Source: DYRB01 sp963845265
GTDB taxonomy: Bacteria > Pseudomonadota > Gammaproteobacteria > Chromatiales > Chromatiaceae
Length of the DNA: 64,000 bases
Assembly: GCA_963845265.1 (NCBI GenBank)
Contig: CAWJRN010000017.1
Coordinates: forward strand, 32,547 to 96,546
Direction: 5' to 3'
The position numbers and the translations under genes are program-made. Positions 36,919 to 45,856 of this stretch are shown piece by piece; position 1 is the stretch's first letter; each line of letters begins with the position of its first letter. A model generated the notes under the pieces. It searched no databases and was not told where the DNA came from. It saw only the letters and a program-made list of their open reading frames with translations.

Positions 36919-38106
36919 CTACTTCAGGGACTGATAGTAGTCCATGAGGATCTGGGCGACCTCGGGGCGGGAGAACTCGGGCGGAGGGGCGATCCCGTTG
37001 CCGAGCATCTCGCGGACCTTGGTGCCGGACAGGAGCACGAAGTCCTCCTTCTGGTGATCCGGGGCCTCGCACATCATGACCACCTTATCGAGTTTCTTGG
37101 AGTAGGCGGTATGGTCCGCCTTGAAGATCTCGATCTCCATGGCCCCCGCCGGGACCTCCTCCTCGAAGATGGTCTGCGCGTCGAAGGCGCCGTAGTAGTC
37201 ACCCACACCGGCATGGTCGCGACCGATGATGAAGTGGGTGGCGCCCATGTTCTGACGGAAGTAGGCATGCAGTACGGCCTCGCGGGGGCCGGCATAGAGC
37301 ATGTCGAAGCCGTAGCCGGTGACCATGGCGCTGTTCGGGGGGAAGTACAGATCGACCATCTTGCGGATGGCCGCGTCCCGCACCGGGGCCGGGATGTCGC
37401 CGGGCTTGAGCTTGCCGAGCAGCATGTGGATGACCAGGCCGTCACAGTTGAGGCGCTGCATGGCCATGTGGCACAGCTCCTCATGGGCGAGGTGCATGGG
37501 GTTGCGGGTCTGGAAGGCGACGATGCGCTTCCAGCCGCGCTCCGCGATGTCGTTACGAATCTCGACCGCAGTGCGGAAGGTGTCCGGGAAGTCATCCTGG
37601 AAGTAGGAGAAGTGCAGAACCTGGATGGCGCCGGAGACGGCGAGCCGGCCCTGGGAGTTGAAAGCCGCCACGCCCGGATGCTCCGGATCGTTGGTGCGGT
37701 AGACCTTGTCGGTCATCAGCGCCATCTGGGCGTCGCTCACCTCTTCAATGGCCTCCACGTCCATCACCGCCAGGACCGGGTTGCCCTCCATGTTGGGGTC
37801 GCGCAGGGCGATGCGCTTGGCCCCTTGGATGGCGGAGACGTCCGGGAGCAGGCACAGGACCGGCACCGGGAAGAACATGCCGGAGGTGGTCTTCATGGTC
37901 TCGGCAACGCTCACCGCGTCGGCCACATTCATGAAGCCGGGCAGGGGGCTGAAGTAGCCGCCGCCCATCATCACGGCATTGCCGGCGCTCTGGGAGCTGA
38001 CGACCACCGAGGGCAGACCCTCGGCCTCATGCATCAACTGGTGGTGCTTGTCCGGGTCGTAGACAAACAGGGGTTGGAGCTGGTCGGAACCGACGGGTTT
38101 GATCAT
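36919..38106 (-). CDS. sat: ATP sulfurylase (sulfate adenylyltransferase, homo-oligomeric Sat type)
   Basis: A 395-residue Sat that interconverts APS plus pyrophosphate with sulfate plus ATP. In sulfur oxidisers it runs in the ATP-forming direction as the last step of sulfite oxidation. The substrate motifs are QTRNPMHLAHEEL and GRDHAGVGDYYG, and LSGTKVREML closes the active site. This is the Sat type of dissimilatory sulfur metabolism, distinct from CysDN. It has its own terminator. No aprAB, aprM, qmo or dsr gene adjoins it, so here it appears monocistronic. Confidence 0.95.
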   Translation of the reverse strand: MIKPVGSDQLQPLFVYDPDKHHQLMHEAEGLPSVVVSSQSAGNAVMMGGGYFSPLPGFMNVADAVSVAETMKTTSGMFFPVPVLCLLPDVSAIQGAKRIALRDPNMEGNPVLAVMDVEAIEEVSDAQMALMTDKVYRTNDPEHPGVAAFNSQGRLAVSGAIQVLHFSYFQDDFPDTFRTAVEIRNDIAERGWKRIVAFQTRNPMHLAHEELCHMAMQRLNCDGLVIHMLLGKLKPGDIPAPVRDAAIRKMVDLYFPPNSAMVTGYGFDMLYAGPREAVLHAYFRQNMGATHFIIGRDHAGVGDYYGAFDAQTIFEEEVPAGAMEIEIFKADHTAYSKKLDKVVMMCEAPDHQKEDFVLLSGTKVREMLGNGIAPPPEFSRPEVAQILMDYYQSLK

Positions 38107-38754
38107 TGCTTGCCTCTCCGATCGGCTCGATCCGGCGACCCGGGCACCACGCCCGCGGCCTGGACGAGCCAGTTTCTAGTGTTTGTTGCCTGTGCGGTCG
38201 CACCGCCTGAGCCCGGGAACACGTTGAGCAAACAGCGTTTCCCTTGCGGAGCAAGACCACCTGCTATTTCCAACCGCGCCTACGCGTTGAAACTCGAGCA
38301 CTCCACGAGTCGCGCCTTGGGGAGAGAAGGCTGAGCCATGCCGGCGAGGGCCTTGACCAGCATCATCCCTAGGAAGGACCAGGCGCAGCGGCGCCCATGC
38401 GGGCCTTTTACCTTACCACGGCGATGCCTTTGGCTCTCCAAGGTTGTCTTTATGCCACCACAGAATTTTGCTGAACTTCGCCTCATTCGCGCCTGGACAC
38501 CAACTGCCGCTGCACGCGGCCCTAGGCTCGCGTGACAGGTCTCCGCGGGCCAACACAGAGCCGCAACCGCCCGTGCACCCACGACACGGCTGGTCGGGCG
38601 CTTACTGTGCCAGCGGGTTTCAGATAGAATCCGAGTACTTGCGACAAGCTTCACCGAGCTCGCACTCCGGACCAGTAGCAAGCTTTCCTTTCGAGGGGCC
38701 ACACGCCCAATCAGCCCACCCCGAGAACCAACTCAAAGCGCGGTACACCACGCC
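38107..38754. other. Long intergenic region upstream of sat
   Basis: These 648 bases hold no convincing gene. Open frames here (for example 38280-38702 on the minus strand) have unlike-protein composition and no recognisable motif. The sat promoter and leader must lie in the first part, and the promoter of the small gene at 38755 in the last part, where TAGAAT occurs at about 38626. No clear -35 partner or RNA structure was assigned. Confidence 0.5.
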
Positions 38755-38973
38755 ATGCCCTATTTCGTCTATCGAGTTTCCCCGCAACTACGGCTCGCCC
38801 ATGTGGACACCAAAGAGCGTTACCAGGATGCCCGCTCCCTGGTGCGGAGCCTGCGCGAGCATCAACCGCCCGACACCGACGACCAGGTGCGCATGGTCTT
38901 CGCCAAGCACCAGGCCGAGGCCGAGAAGCTCCTGTCAACCCCGCGCGACGAACGGGTCATCGGCGAAGACTAA
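38755..38973 (+). CDS. Small conserved-looking hypothetical protein
   Basis: A 72-residue protein, MPYFVYRVSPQLRLAHVDTK at the start and then charged helices (YQDARSLVRSLREHQ, DDQVRMVFAKHQAEAEKLL). The regular codon use and the amphipathic composition suggest a real gene. Its stop is 29 bases before the DUF1631 gene, implying one transcript. No family was recognised beyond resemblance to short proteobacterial hypotheticals, and no transmembrane segment is present. Confidence 0.65.
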   Translation: MPYFVYRVSPQLRLAHVDTKERYQDARSLVRSLREHQPPDTDDQVRMVFAKHQAEAEKLLSTPRDERVIGED

Positions 38974-39002
38974 GTACCAAGCGCTCGCCGATACCCGCAT
39001 CC

Positions 39003-41366
39003 GTGACCAACACTAAAACGCCGGCGGACACAGGCCCACCTCACCCCGACACCCCACTCGAAGCATGCCGCGGCCTGGTGTCGCGTTTCGTGGACGAACG
39101 CCTCCCCGAGTTTTTCCGGTACGCGGGCGCAGTTCTCTTACAGGGCGCCGAACGCGCCGAAAGCGATGCCGCGCAGGGGCGCTTGTTTGAGGCGATAGGG
39201 CTGATCGCGCGCCACCGCTCCGATATCGAGCACGTCTTGCGTCAGGAACTTGACGCGGGATTCCAGCGGCTGTGGACAAAGGCGCCGCACACCAGAGACT
39301 CAGGTCCCGACCCAAGTCACGCGAAGGGCGCGAAGCTGTCCCTTGTAGAACCTGACGACATCGAGGAGTCAGTTGCCGCGGCGAACCTCATCGCCCGCGC
39401 CAATGGCCAGTACTTCCCAGAGCTGTATGCCCTAAACCTGCGCCTGTCGAACCTGACAGGCAGACGCACCCTCAAGGACGACGAGATCCCCGCAGGGCCA
39501 CACCACCTGATCCATTCATTTCGCAGGGCATTGGACGGGCTCGATGTCGAGATCGAGATCAAGCTCACCCTCTACGCATCGTTCAATAAGTCCGTCATCC
39601 AACAATGTCGTGGGGTCTACAGCAACTGCAACCAGACGCTGCAGGCCGCGGGCGTGCTGCCGGACCTAACGCCCGCGTATGTCAGGACCGTCTCGTCACA
39701 GACCCAGCCAACCGACCAACCCGGCAACGCCCAATCCAGTCGGGACGCCAGGGAACCCGCCGCGCCTATGGATGAGGAGTTCGGTTCGGACGCCGAGCTT
39801 CTTGCTTCGATTCTCAGCCTCATGTCCGTTGGCCACTCACCGGAAGGGGGCGGCGGGGGACGCACCGGCGACGCAGGGGAACCTCATCCAATCACGCCCG
39901 AACGTGCGGCGGCCGCCATCCGCCAAGTCCTGTTGGCCCTCAATGACGCTCAGGCGCAGGTCGCGCACGCTAGGGGTGGATCGACCATCAGCTCACCGAG
40001 GCCTTACCGCGGGTTTACGCCGGAACCCGTGGCCCATACAGACGGGGGCAACGCATCGGGCGAGCACCCCAACGCCCAGATCGAAGCAGACTTCCTAGAC
40101 AGATTCCGTGCGACCCTGCCCGAGGAGCGGCAGCGGATCCTGGAACAAGTCGACCGGGACGACCTGCCCCCCATGGACGCGGACCTCATCGACCTCATCG
40201 GTATGTTGTTCGAGTACATGCTCAATGACCCGGTCTTGCCGAGTACGGCCAAGGCCCTGTTGAGCCACCTGCACACGCCCTACCTAAAGGTCGCCCTGAT
40301 CGACCAGCGACTCCTGAACGACAGCACACACCCGGCACGTCAACTGCTCGACCAGATGGTCGAGGCCGGCAGCCTCTGGGTGGAGGAGGGACAACCGAGC
40401 CGCGGCATCTTTCCGATGATGCAAGAGACCGTGGACCGGGTGCTGGAGGAGTTTACCGACGATGTCAAGCTGTTCGAGGAACTCAGCCAGGACTTCAAGC
40501 GCGCCATGCAAGCGCAGCAGCGCCGCACCGACATCGTGGAACAGCGCGCCCAAGAGGCCGCCCGGGGCCGCGAAAGGCTACAGGTGGCCAAGCAACTGGC
40601 ATCGAAGCACGTCCAGGCCCTCATCGAGCGTCACCCGGTACCCACGGCTCTCTCCCAATTCCTCGGCAGCACCTGGCTGGACCGCCTGGTCTTCATCGTG
40701 CTGCGCGAGAGCGATGGGATCGAGTCCAGGGCATGGGATGAGGCCCTCAGCACAGCTCGAGACCTGCTCGGACTCTTCGACCCAGAACTGGGCCCAAGCG
40801 ACCGCCAGACACGCATCGAGCGCATCCCCGAACTACGCAGGGCCATCCTGCGTGAGGTCGAACTGATGGGAAGCTATAGCCGCGCCACCATGGACGGCCT
40901 GTGGTCCTTACTCGATAGCCCCACAGCTGGGCGACCCCAGGACCTACCCTCCACCGCCCAGACTGCCGCCGACATCCGCGAGCCCGGCGCGCCCAGCACG
41001 GCGCAGGGCCAAGCCCAGCCCGACACGGCAACCCAAACCGGCCTGTCCGGCCCGCAACAGGAGGTGATAGCGCGGCTGTCCGAGCTGGGCTTCGGGAATT
41101 GGTTCGAGTTCACACCGTTAAAGGGTGGCCCGGCCAGGCGCGTCAAGCTGTCGTGGATGAGCCCCCAGACATCCACCTGCATGTTCGTCGACCGCGCCGG
41201 GATGCTGGTGGAGATCAAGACCCTGAGTGCTCTGGCGGACGAGATGTTGTCCGGACAGGTCAGAGTCATAGCCCGCCCCAAGCACCCGTTCATCGAACGG
41301 GCCCTGGTCTCGATCCGCAAACTGCTGCAAAGCAAACGGCACGACCCAGCCGGGGCGTCGCCCTAG
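39003..41366 (+). CDS. DUF1631 family protein
   Basis: A 787-residue protein from GTG 39003. The N-terminal helical region (LVSRFVDERLPEFFRYAGAVLLQGAERAE), the long central helices (DLIDLIGMLFEYMLNDPVLPSTAKALLSHLHTPYLKVALID) and the C-terminal region (GNWFEFTPLKGGPARRVKLSWMSPQTSTCMFVDRAG) match the DUF1631 family of gamma- and betaproteobacteria. The C-terminal 90 residues look like a small beta-barrel, possibly PilZ-like. No function is established. Low-complexity Gly and Pro/Thr-Ala linkers separate the blocks. The stop overlaps by four bases the end of the convergent transglycosylase gene. Confidence 0.82.
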   Translation: MTNTKTPADTGPPHPDTPLEACRGLVSRFVDERLPEFFRYAGAVLLQGAERAESDAAQGRLFEAIGLIARHRSDIEHVLRQELDAGFQRLWTKAPHTRDSGPDPSHAKGAKLSLVEPDDIEESVAAANLIARANGQYFPELYALNLRLSNLTGRRTLKDDEIPAGPHHLIHSFRRALDGLDVEIEIKLTLYASFNKSVIQQCRGVYSNCNQTLQAAGVLPDLTPAYVRTVSSQTQPTDQPGNAQSSRDAREPAAPMDEEFGSDAELLASILSLMSVGHSPEGGGGGRTGDAGEPHPITPERAAAAIRQVLLALNDAQAQVAHARGGSTISSPRPYRGFTPEPVAHTDGGNASGEHPNAQIEADFLDRFRATLPEERQRILEQVDRDDLPPMDADLIDLIGMLFEYMLNDPVLPSTAKALLSHLHTPYLKVALIDQRLLNDSTHPARQLLDQMVEAGSLWVEEGQPSRGIFPMMQETVDRVLEEFTDDVKLFEELSQDFKRAMQAQQRRTDIVEQRAQEAARGRERLQVAKQLASKHVQALIERHPVPTALSQFLGSTWLDRLVFIVLRESDGIESRAWDEALSTARDLLGLFDPELGPSDRQTRIERIPELRRAILREVELMGSYSRATMDGLWSLLDSPTAGRPQDLPSTAQTAADIREPGAPSTAQGQAQPDTATQTGLSGPQQEVIARLSELGFGNWFEFTPLKGGPARRVKLSWMSPQTSTCMFVDRAGMLVEIKTLSALADEMLSGQVRVIARPKHPFIERALVSIRKLLQSKRHDPAGASP

Positions 41367-42058
41367 GGAACCTGAGTCAACGAAGATGGCTTCTGCTCGG
41401 CCCACAGGAATTGCAGGACCTTGCGCACGTATTGCTGGGTTTCCGGATAGGGAGGGATCTTGCGCCCATACTTGATGACGGCGTTCTCACCCGCGTTATA
41501 ACCAGCCAAGGCAAGCCGCAGGTCCTGATCGAACATCTCCAACAAATCGCGAAGATAGGCCGCGCCGCCTCGCACATTATCTGCCGGGTCCCAGATGTCG
41601 CCGACCTTATAGCGTGCCGCCGTCCCCGGCATGAGCTGCATCAGCCCAATAGCCCCGGCGGACGAAACCGCCCCCGGGTTATAGGCGGATTCGGTGCGAA
41701 TCACCGCATGGAGCAGCTCGGGCACCAACCGGTATTTGCGCGCCGTTGCATCAATCAGCCCAGAATAGCGGCTGCGGCGCTTGGACACGGACTGACTCGG
41801 TGCCTGCACCCGCCCCGCCGTGACCAACTTCTTCTTGCTCTCATCGATGAGTTTCGCCGCCGGGCGCTGCCATTCCAGTTGCAGCTTACCGCCACCAAGG
41901 GGAACATCCGTAAAGTAGACCTTGCCGGCCCCATCGACATACTTATAGACATCGGCCCTGGCCACGCCAGCCATACCGACGCAGAGCGCCGCCATTAGGC
42001 AGATGCGCGCCAGGCGCGCGCTAGCCGACCCCGGTGTATAAGGTATTGACCTCAGCAT
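41363..42058 (-). CDS. Lytic transglycosylase (SLT domain) with N-terminal DUF4124
   Basis: A 231-residue periplasmic murein-cleaving enzyme. The ATG at 42058 opens a signal peptide ending at VARA. A DUF4124 motif follows (DVYKYVDGAGKVYFTDVP). The family-1 lytic transglycosylase domain starts near residue 100: the catalytic Glu is in IRTESAYNPGAVSSAGAIGL, followed by MQLMPGTA, GGAAYLRDLLEMF and LALAGYNAGENAV. It cleaves between MurNAc and GlcNAc with anhydro-ring formation. It is 28 bases downstream of the Nudix gene and probably co-transcribed. Confidence 0.92.
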   Translation of the reverse strand: MLRSIPYTPGSASARLARICLMAALCVGMAGVARADVYKYVDGAGKVYFTDVPLGGGKLQLEWQRPAAKLIDESKKKLVTAGRVQAPSQSVSKRRSRYSGLIDATARKYRLVPELLHAVIRTESAYNPGAVSSAGAIGLMQLMPGTAARYKVGDIWDPADNVRGGAAYLRDLLEMFDQDLRLALAGYNAGENAVIKYGRKIPPYPETQQYVRKVLQFLWAEQKPSSLTQVP

Positions 42059-42086
42059 GAGCAAATTGCCGTTGCAAAGACCCTCG

Positions 42087-42743
42087 TCACAAATGGCGCG
42101 CCGGATTGGCATGGAGGCCGCCATCCGGATCGGGTGACACCCCCGCGGGACCTATCCGACCCGCACGCAACCGCGTGCGGTTCAGGGCCAACCACTGAAG
42201 GGCCATGATAGCGGGCATGGTGTCCAACCGGCCAGCCCCAATGCCCTCAATTGCGTGACACGCATCAAGAATCACGACGCGGGTATCCTCCCCCTCTGCC
42301 GCAAGCCCGTGACTCCCAACCGCCCCCGAGGCTTCCGTGCGGGCGCAGAACAGGTGCAGCCGCTGACTGGTGAACCCTGGACTCACGAAAAAGCTCGCGA
42401 TGGGCTCAATGCCCCAGGCCTCGCACCCGGTCTCCTCGCGGACCTCCCGCAGACCTGCCGAGACCGGGTCGCAGCCTGGCGGGATGACACCCCCGGCGGG
42501 CTCGATCAGCCAGGCATTCCCCGACGCCAGCCCACCGATCCGGAATTGCTCCACCATCACCACCTGATCCAGTCGGGCGTCATAAAGCAATACGGCAGCG
42601 GCATCCGGCAACTCCAGACATTCGCGCTCGACCACCTCGCCCCAACCCCCGCGATAAAGGCAATGGCGCAGGCGATAGCGCACGAGCGTGAGAAAGCCCG
42701 AATAGCGCAGGCCACGCTCCAATAGATCAATGGTGTCAGTCAT
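42087..42743 (-). CDS. Nudix hydrolase, ADP-ribose pyrophosphatase-like (NudF type)
   Basis: A 218-residue Nudix protein from ATG 42743. The chain has the NudF landmarks: RYRLRHCLYRGGWGEVVER, a strand with VVMVEQFRIGGL, and the Nudix region GGVIPPGCDP...REVREETG. The first Glu of the box (G-x5-E) is replaced by Cys, while the catalytic REVREE part is kept, so metal-dependent hydrolysis is still plausible. The family converts ADP-ribose to AMP and ribose-5-phosphate. The first codons are preceded by a longer open frame with no family character. Confidence 0.85.
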   Translation of the reverse strand: MTDTIDLLERGLRYSGFLTLVRYRLRHCLYRGGWGEVVERECLELPDAAAVLLYDARLDQVVMVEQFRIGGLASGNAWLIEPAGGVIPPGCDPVSAGLREVREETGCEAWGIEPIASFFVSPGFTSQRLHLFCARTEASGAVGSHGLAAEGEDTRVVILDACHAIEGIGAGRLDTMPAIMALQWLALNRTRLRAGRIGPAGVSPDPDGGLHANPARHL

Positions 42744-42882
42744 CCACAGGCGCGGGCCATAGCCACTCCCGACCACAACGGCAATACGCCGCTGCGGCCA
42801 CTCACACAGACATGGTCCATCATCGACTACTAAATAGATGCCGTCACAATTTAGCCGCGGCAATCCTATGCTTCATTTCGGC

Positions 42883-42911
42883 TTGTCATTTTTTTTTGCA
42901 ATCAATATAAT
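42883..42911 (+). promoter_or_regulatory. Sigma-70 promoter of the DUF882 gene
   Basis: TTGTCA (42883-42888) and a perfect TATAAT (42906-42911) are spaced by 17 bases that include a nine-base T run. The start codon is 39 bases further on. The AT-rich patch stands out sharply from the surrounding GC-rich DNA. Confidence 0.85.
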
Positions 42912-42949
42912 CATCCCACCGTCGGATCTATCTAAGCGCTGGGGTGCCA

Positions 42950-43477
42950 ATGAAAAGACGCCACTTTCTTGGGCTTGCACTATCGCTCGCCGCTACTCCA
43001 ACCATCGCCCGCACGTCTCCTGAAAAGTCGCGGACCATTTCCCTACGCCACTTACATACAGACGAACGAATCAGCGCGACCTATCGCATAGGGGATCGCT
43101 ATCAGCGCCCGGCGTTACACAAGCTCAATTGGTTCCTGAGAGACTTCCGCACCCAAGACGTCACTGTCATCGACCCGAAGCTCTTCGACCTCGTTTACGA
43201 TATCAATACCCGACTAGGTAACCCGGAAGGTACCGTCGAGATCCTCAGCGCCTATCGCAGCGCCGAGACTAATGCCATGCTTCGGCGCACTTCCAGCGGC
43301 GTCGCCCGGAACAGTCTTCATTTGACCGGACAGGCCCTGGACATTCGCCTCGGATACGCCAGCACCCGCACGATCTGCGACTGCGCCGTCGCCCTCTCCC
43401 GAGGTGGCGTCGGCCATTACCCACGGGCAGATTTCGTGCATATCGACACCGGCGAGGTGCGTCGCTGGGGAGCGTGA
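42950..43477 (+). CDS. DUF882 / MepK-like murein peptidase, twin-arginine-type signal
   Basis: A 175-residue exported protein, start ATG 42950 after GGGG. The leader MKRRHFLGLALSLAATPTIA contains paired arginines and may use the Tat route. The mature part is a peptidase M15-like (YcbK/MepK) domain: ILSAYRSAETNAMLRR, then RNSLHLTGQALDIRL with the zinc His and Asp, and ADFVHIDTGEVRRWGA with the last His. The E. coli relative cuts the L,D-crosslinks of peptidoglycan. Its own strong promoter indicates independent expression. Confidence 0.88.
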   Translation: MKRRHFLGLALSLAATPTIARTSPEKSRTISLRHLHTDERISATYRIGDRYQRPALHKLNWFLRDFRTQDVTVIDPKLFDLVYDINTRLGNPEGTVEILSAYRSAETNAMLRRTSSGVARNSLHLTGQALDIRLGYASTRTICDCAVALSRGGVGHYPRADFVHIDTGEVRRWGA

Positions 43478-43815
43478 GCTCCTACCGCATCCACCATGCC
43501 GACGCCATGGAAGGCATCCACCGCCAGCGGCCTCAAAGGCACCGCTACCCGGAAATCCGCCCAGCAGGGGGCGACTCGGGGCCTCTCGGGACCCCCGCAA
43601 CCTCCACCCCAATGCAGGCGCCCTGTCGCGGACCAACCGGGGGCCGAGCTATCCAAAGGCCGAGCACAACCCAAGCCTAGCGGCCCGCTCCACAGATTTC
43701 AAGCACAATCTAAGGGATTAGTCTTTACATATTGTTTTTAATGAAAATGACCGAAAGGCTGCTGAGACTCGCGGCATCAACAATCGGGCCGGGCCGGGCC
43801 GGACCGGGACCCAAG
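43478..43815. other. Gene-free gap between convergent genes
   Basis: These 338 bases contain no supported gene. There is an AT-rich patch (about 43715-43750) and a GGGCC-type run at about 43787-43805 (CGGGCCGGGCCGGACCGGG). Neither forms a convincing terminator. Confidence 0.5.
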
Positions 43816-45657
43816 TCAGTCGCTGATGCGGAAGAAGCAGTCCAACTCCGGCAGGTCGATCTCGCGCGGTGCCAGGCGCAACCGATCATTCAAGGCAACC
43901 CCCGGGGCTCTCACCTTCGCATCCAGGGCCAGCGCCGGGATCAGCACCACGACCTTGCGCTCATCGACCTCCACCACCACCGCCTCGCCCTGCCAGTCAC
44001 GGTGGCGACGCAGATAGACGAGCTTCCAGTGGTGGTTCGAGAGTCGCTCCGCCCGACGCACCCCAATCCCGGCGGTCTCGGCCTGCCCCACCCGCTCGCT
44101 GACCTGCTCCGCATCCAGGACCGCGCCGCCGCTCAGGCTCAGACGCACCTGCTGGTGCACCAGCAGATCCGAGTAACGGCGCAACGGGCTGGTGGCACGC
44201 GCGTAGAGGGACAGGCCAAGCCCGGCGTGCTCCACAGGCTCCACCGACAGACGGGTCGGCTTGAAGCGGCGGCGATGGGCGTACATGGCGGCCAGGCCCA
44301 CAGGGGCATCGGCCTGATCAGGCGCCGCCTGGCCTGCGAACGGGATGGCAACACCGCGGGCCAAACACCAACGGGCACAGGCCTCCCCGGCCAGCAGCAT
44401 GGCATCCATCACCAGGGTGCGGCTGCGGGAGCGCTCCAAGGGGCGAATGACCACCTCGCCGTCGCGGACCCGCACGCTCACCTCGGGCAACTCGATGGCG
44501 GCAGCACCGCGGGCGGCACGTCGGGCACGGAAGGGCTGTAGAAAGGCGTCGATGGCGGCGAAGGGGGCCGCGTCGCCATCCCCAACCCCGTCCAGCATCG
44601 CGTCCACCTCACCGTAGCTCAGGCGGTGGGCGCGAATCAGCGAGGGGCGGATTTCGATGTCGGTGGGTTCGCCATCGCCCCCCCAGCGCATACCGAAAGA
44701 CAGGGCCGGTGAGACCTCCTGGAGCCCCAACCCAAGGCGATCCGTGACGGCCTGAGGGAGCATATTCACGATGCCCTCCGGCAGATAGAGGTTCGCCCCC
44801 CGGGCGCGGGCCTCCAAATCCAGGGCGCTGCCCGGTGCCACCAAGGCCGCCACATCGGCCACGTGGACCCAGAGCCGGTCGCCATCCAGTCCGATGGCGT
44901 CGTCCGGGTCCTGGTTGCCCTCGTCATCGATGGCGTAGGCCGGGAGCGCCGTCAGGTCCAGGCGCGGCTCGTCCGGGACCTCCCCGACGGCGACATCGGG
45001 ATCGCCCCGGGTGATGCCGCAACGGGCGGGATAGGGGTTATGGTCCGCCGCCCAATAGCCGACTTTGATCAGCATACGGTGGGCGTTCGCCGGGGTCTCC
45101 TGATGCCCCAGGGCTACCAGGATACGGCTATAACCGGTCTGGCCATTGGCCAGACGCTCCACCTCCACCAACCGCTCACGATCCTCGGGGGCGGCCTGCC
45201 CCTGCTGCATGCGAGCCAGGAAGGCCGCCCAATCCCGCTCGGCCTTGGCCTTGGCATCGCGCTGCGCACGCTCCGACTCCACAGCCTCCCGGTCACGGGG
45301 CTGGATGGCCCAGGGGCTACCGCTGAAATAGAGTCCGTCCGCCACCAGCTGCCAGGCGGCCCAGGCGCTGGCCGGGGTGAAGTCGCCGTAGAGGAGTTCC
45401 GCAAGCTCTTTGAGATCGGTGTCGGCCCCGTCGAGCAGTTCCCAGGTCTCCTCCACAGGCCCATGCAGGGGCGCCAGGTCTGCCAGCCGAGTCAGCGGAC
45501 CCGGATGTAGGGGCTCGATATCCTTGGGGCGTACACGCTTGGTCTGGCCGCCCTCCAGCTCGATGTCGATCTTCTCCCCAAGGGCCAGGACCCGGGCTGG
45601 GCGGACCTTATAGAGCACCAGGCCATTGACCTGGATCCGAACTTCGTGGATCGACAA
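43816..45657 (-). CDS. RNB-domain (RNase II family) exoribonuclease
   Basis: A nuclease of the RNase II/R superfamily, 613 residues from TTG 45657 (LSIHEVRIQVNGLVLYKVRP). The frame is open to an ATG at 45720, which would add 21 residues without family character; the start is uncertain. The RNB active site is AIDDEGNQDPDDAIGLDGDRLWVHVADVA, with the Asp cluster for two metal ions. ATSPLRRYSDLLVHQQ near the C-terminus is the RNB closing motif. The N-terminal part differs from the cold-shock domains of E. coli RNase II, as in the shorter cyanobacterial-like RNB proteins. It degrades RNA 3' to 5'. Confidence 0.88.
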   Translation of the reverse strand: MSIHEVRIQVNGLVLYKVRPARVLALGEKIDIELEGGQTKRVRPKDIEPLHPGPLTRLADLAPLHGPVEETWELLDGADTDLKELAELLYGDFTPASAWAAWQLVADGLYFSGSPWAIQPRDREAVESERAQRDAKAKAERDWAAFLARMQQGQAAPEDRERLVEVERLANGQTGYSRILVALGHQETPANAHRMLIKVGYWAADHNPYPARCGITRGDPDVAVGEVPDEPRLDLTALPAYAIDDEGNQDPDDAIGLDGDRLWVHVADVAALVAPGSALDLEARARGANLYLPEGIVNMLPQAVTDRLGLGLQEVSPALSFGMRWGGDGEPTDIEIRPSLIRAHRLSYGEVDAMLDGVGDGDAAPFAAIDAFLQPFRARRAARGAAAIELPEVSVRVRDGEVVIRPLERSRSRTLVMDAMLLAGEACARWCLARGVAIPFAGQAAPDQADAPVGLAAMYAHRRRFKPTRLSVEPVEHAGLGLSLYARATSPLRRYSDLLVHQQVRLSLSGGAVLDAEQVSERVGQAETAGIGVRRAERLSNHHWKLVYLRRHRDWQGEAVVVEVDERKVVVLIPALALDAKVRAPGVALNDRLRLAPREIDLPELDCFFRISD

Positions 45658-45856
45658 GACCGCTACACCCCCGTTCCGGGCCACGGAGACCCAGTAAAAG
45701 ACTGCGCCGGGGGGCTGCAACCCCCCGACGCGATTTGGGTATCATACCGCGCAACCGCCGCCGGTCCGGATGCATGTTGCCGCCCGGCCGCCGAGGAGAT
45801 GCTTTGAATCGGCGTTACCCCAGCCGCGAGCCCCACCAGCAGGAATACGCATCATC

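Noticed and set aside
38280..38702. 140-residue minus-strand frame upstream of sat
   Set aside because: Contains no recognisable motif, has mixed Arg/Ser-rich composition and no ribosome site; I also considered an intron or transposon end here and saw no supporting structure.
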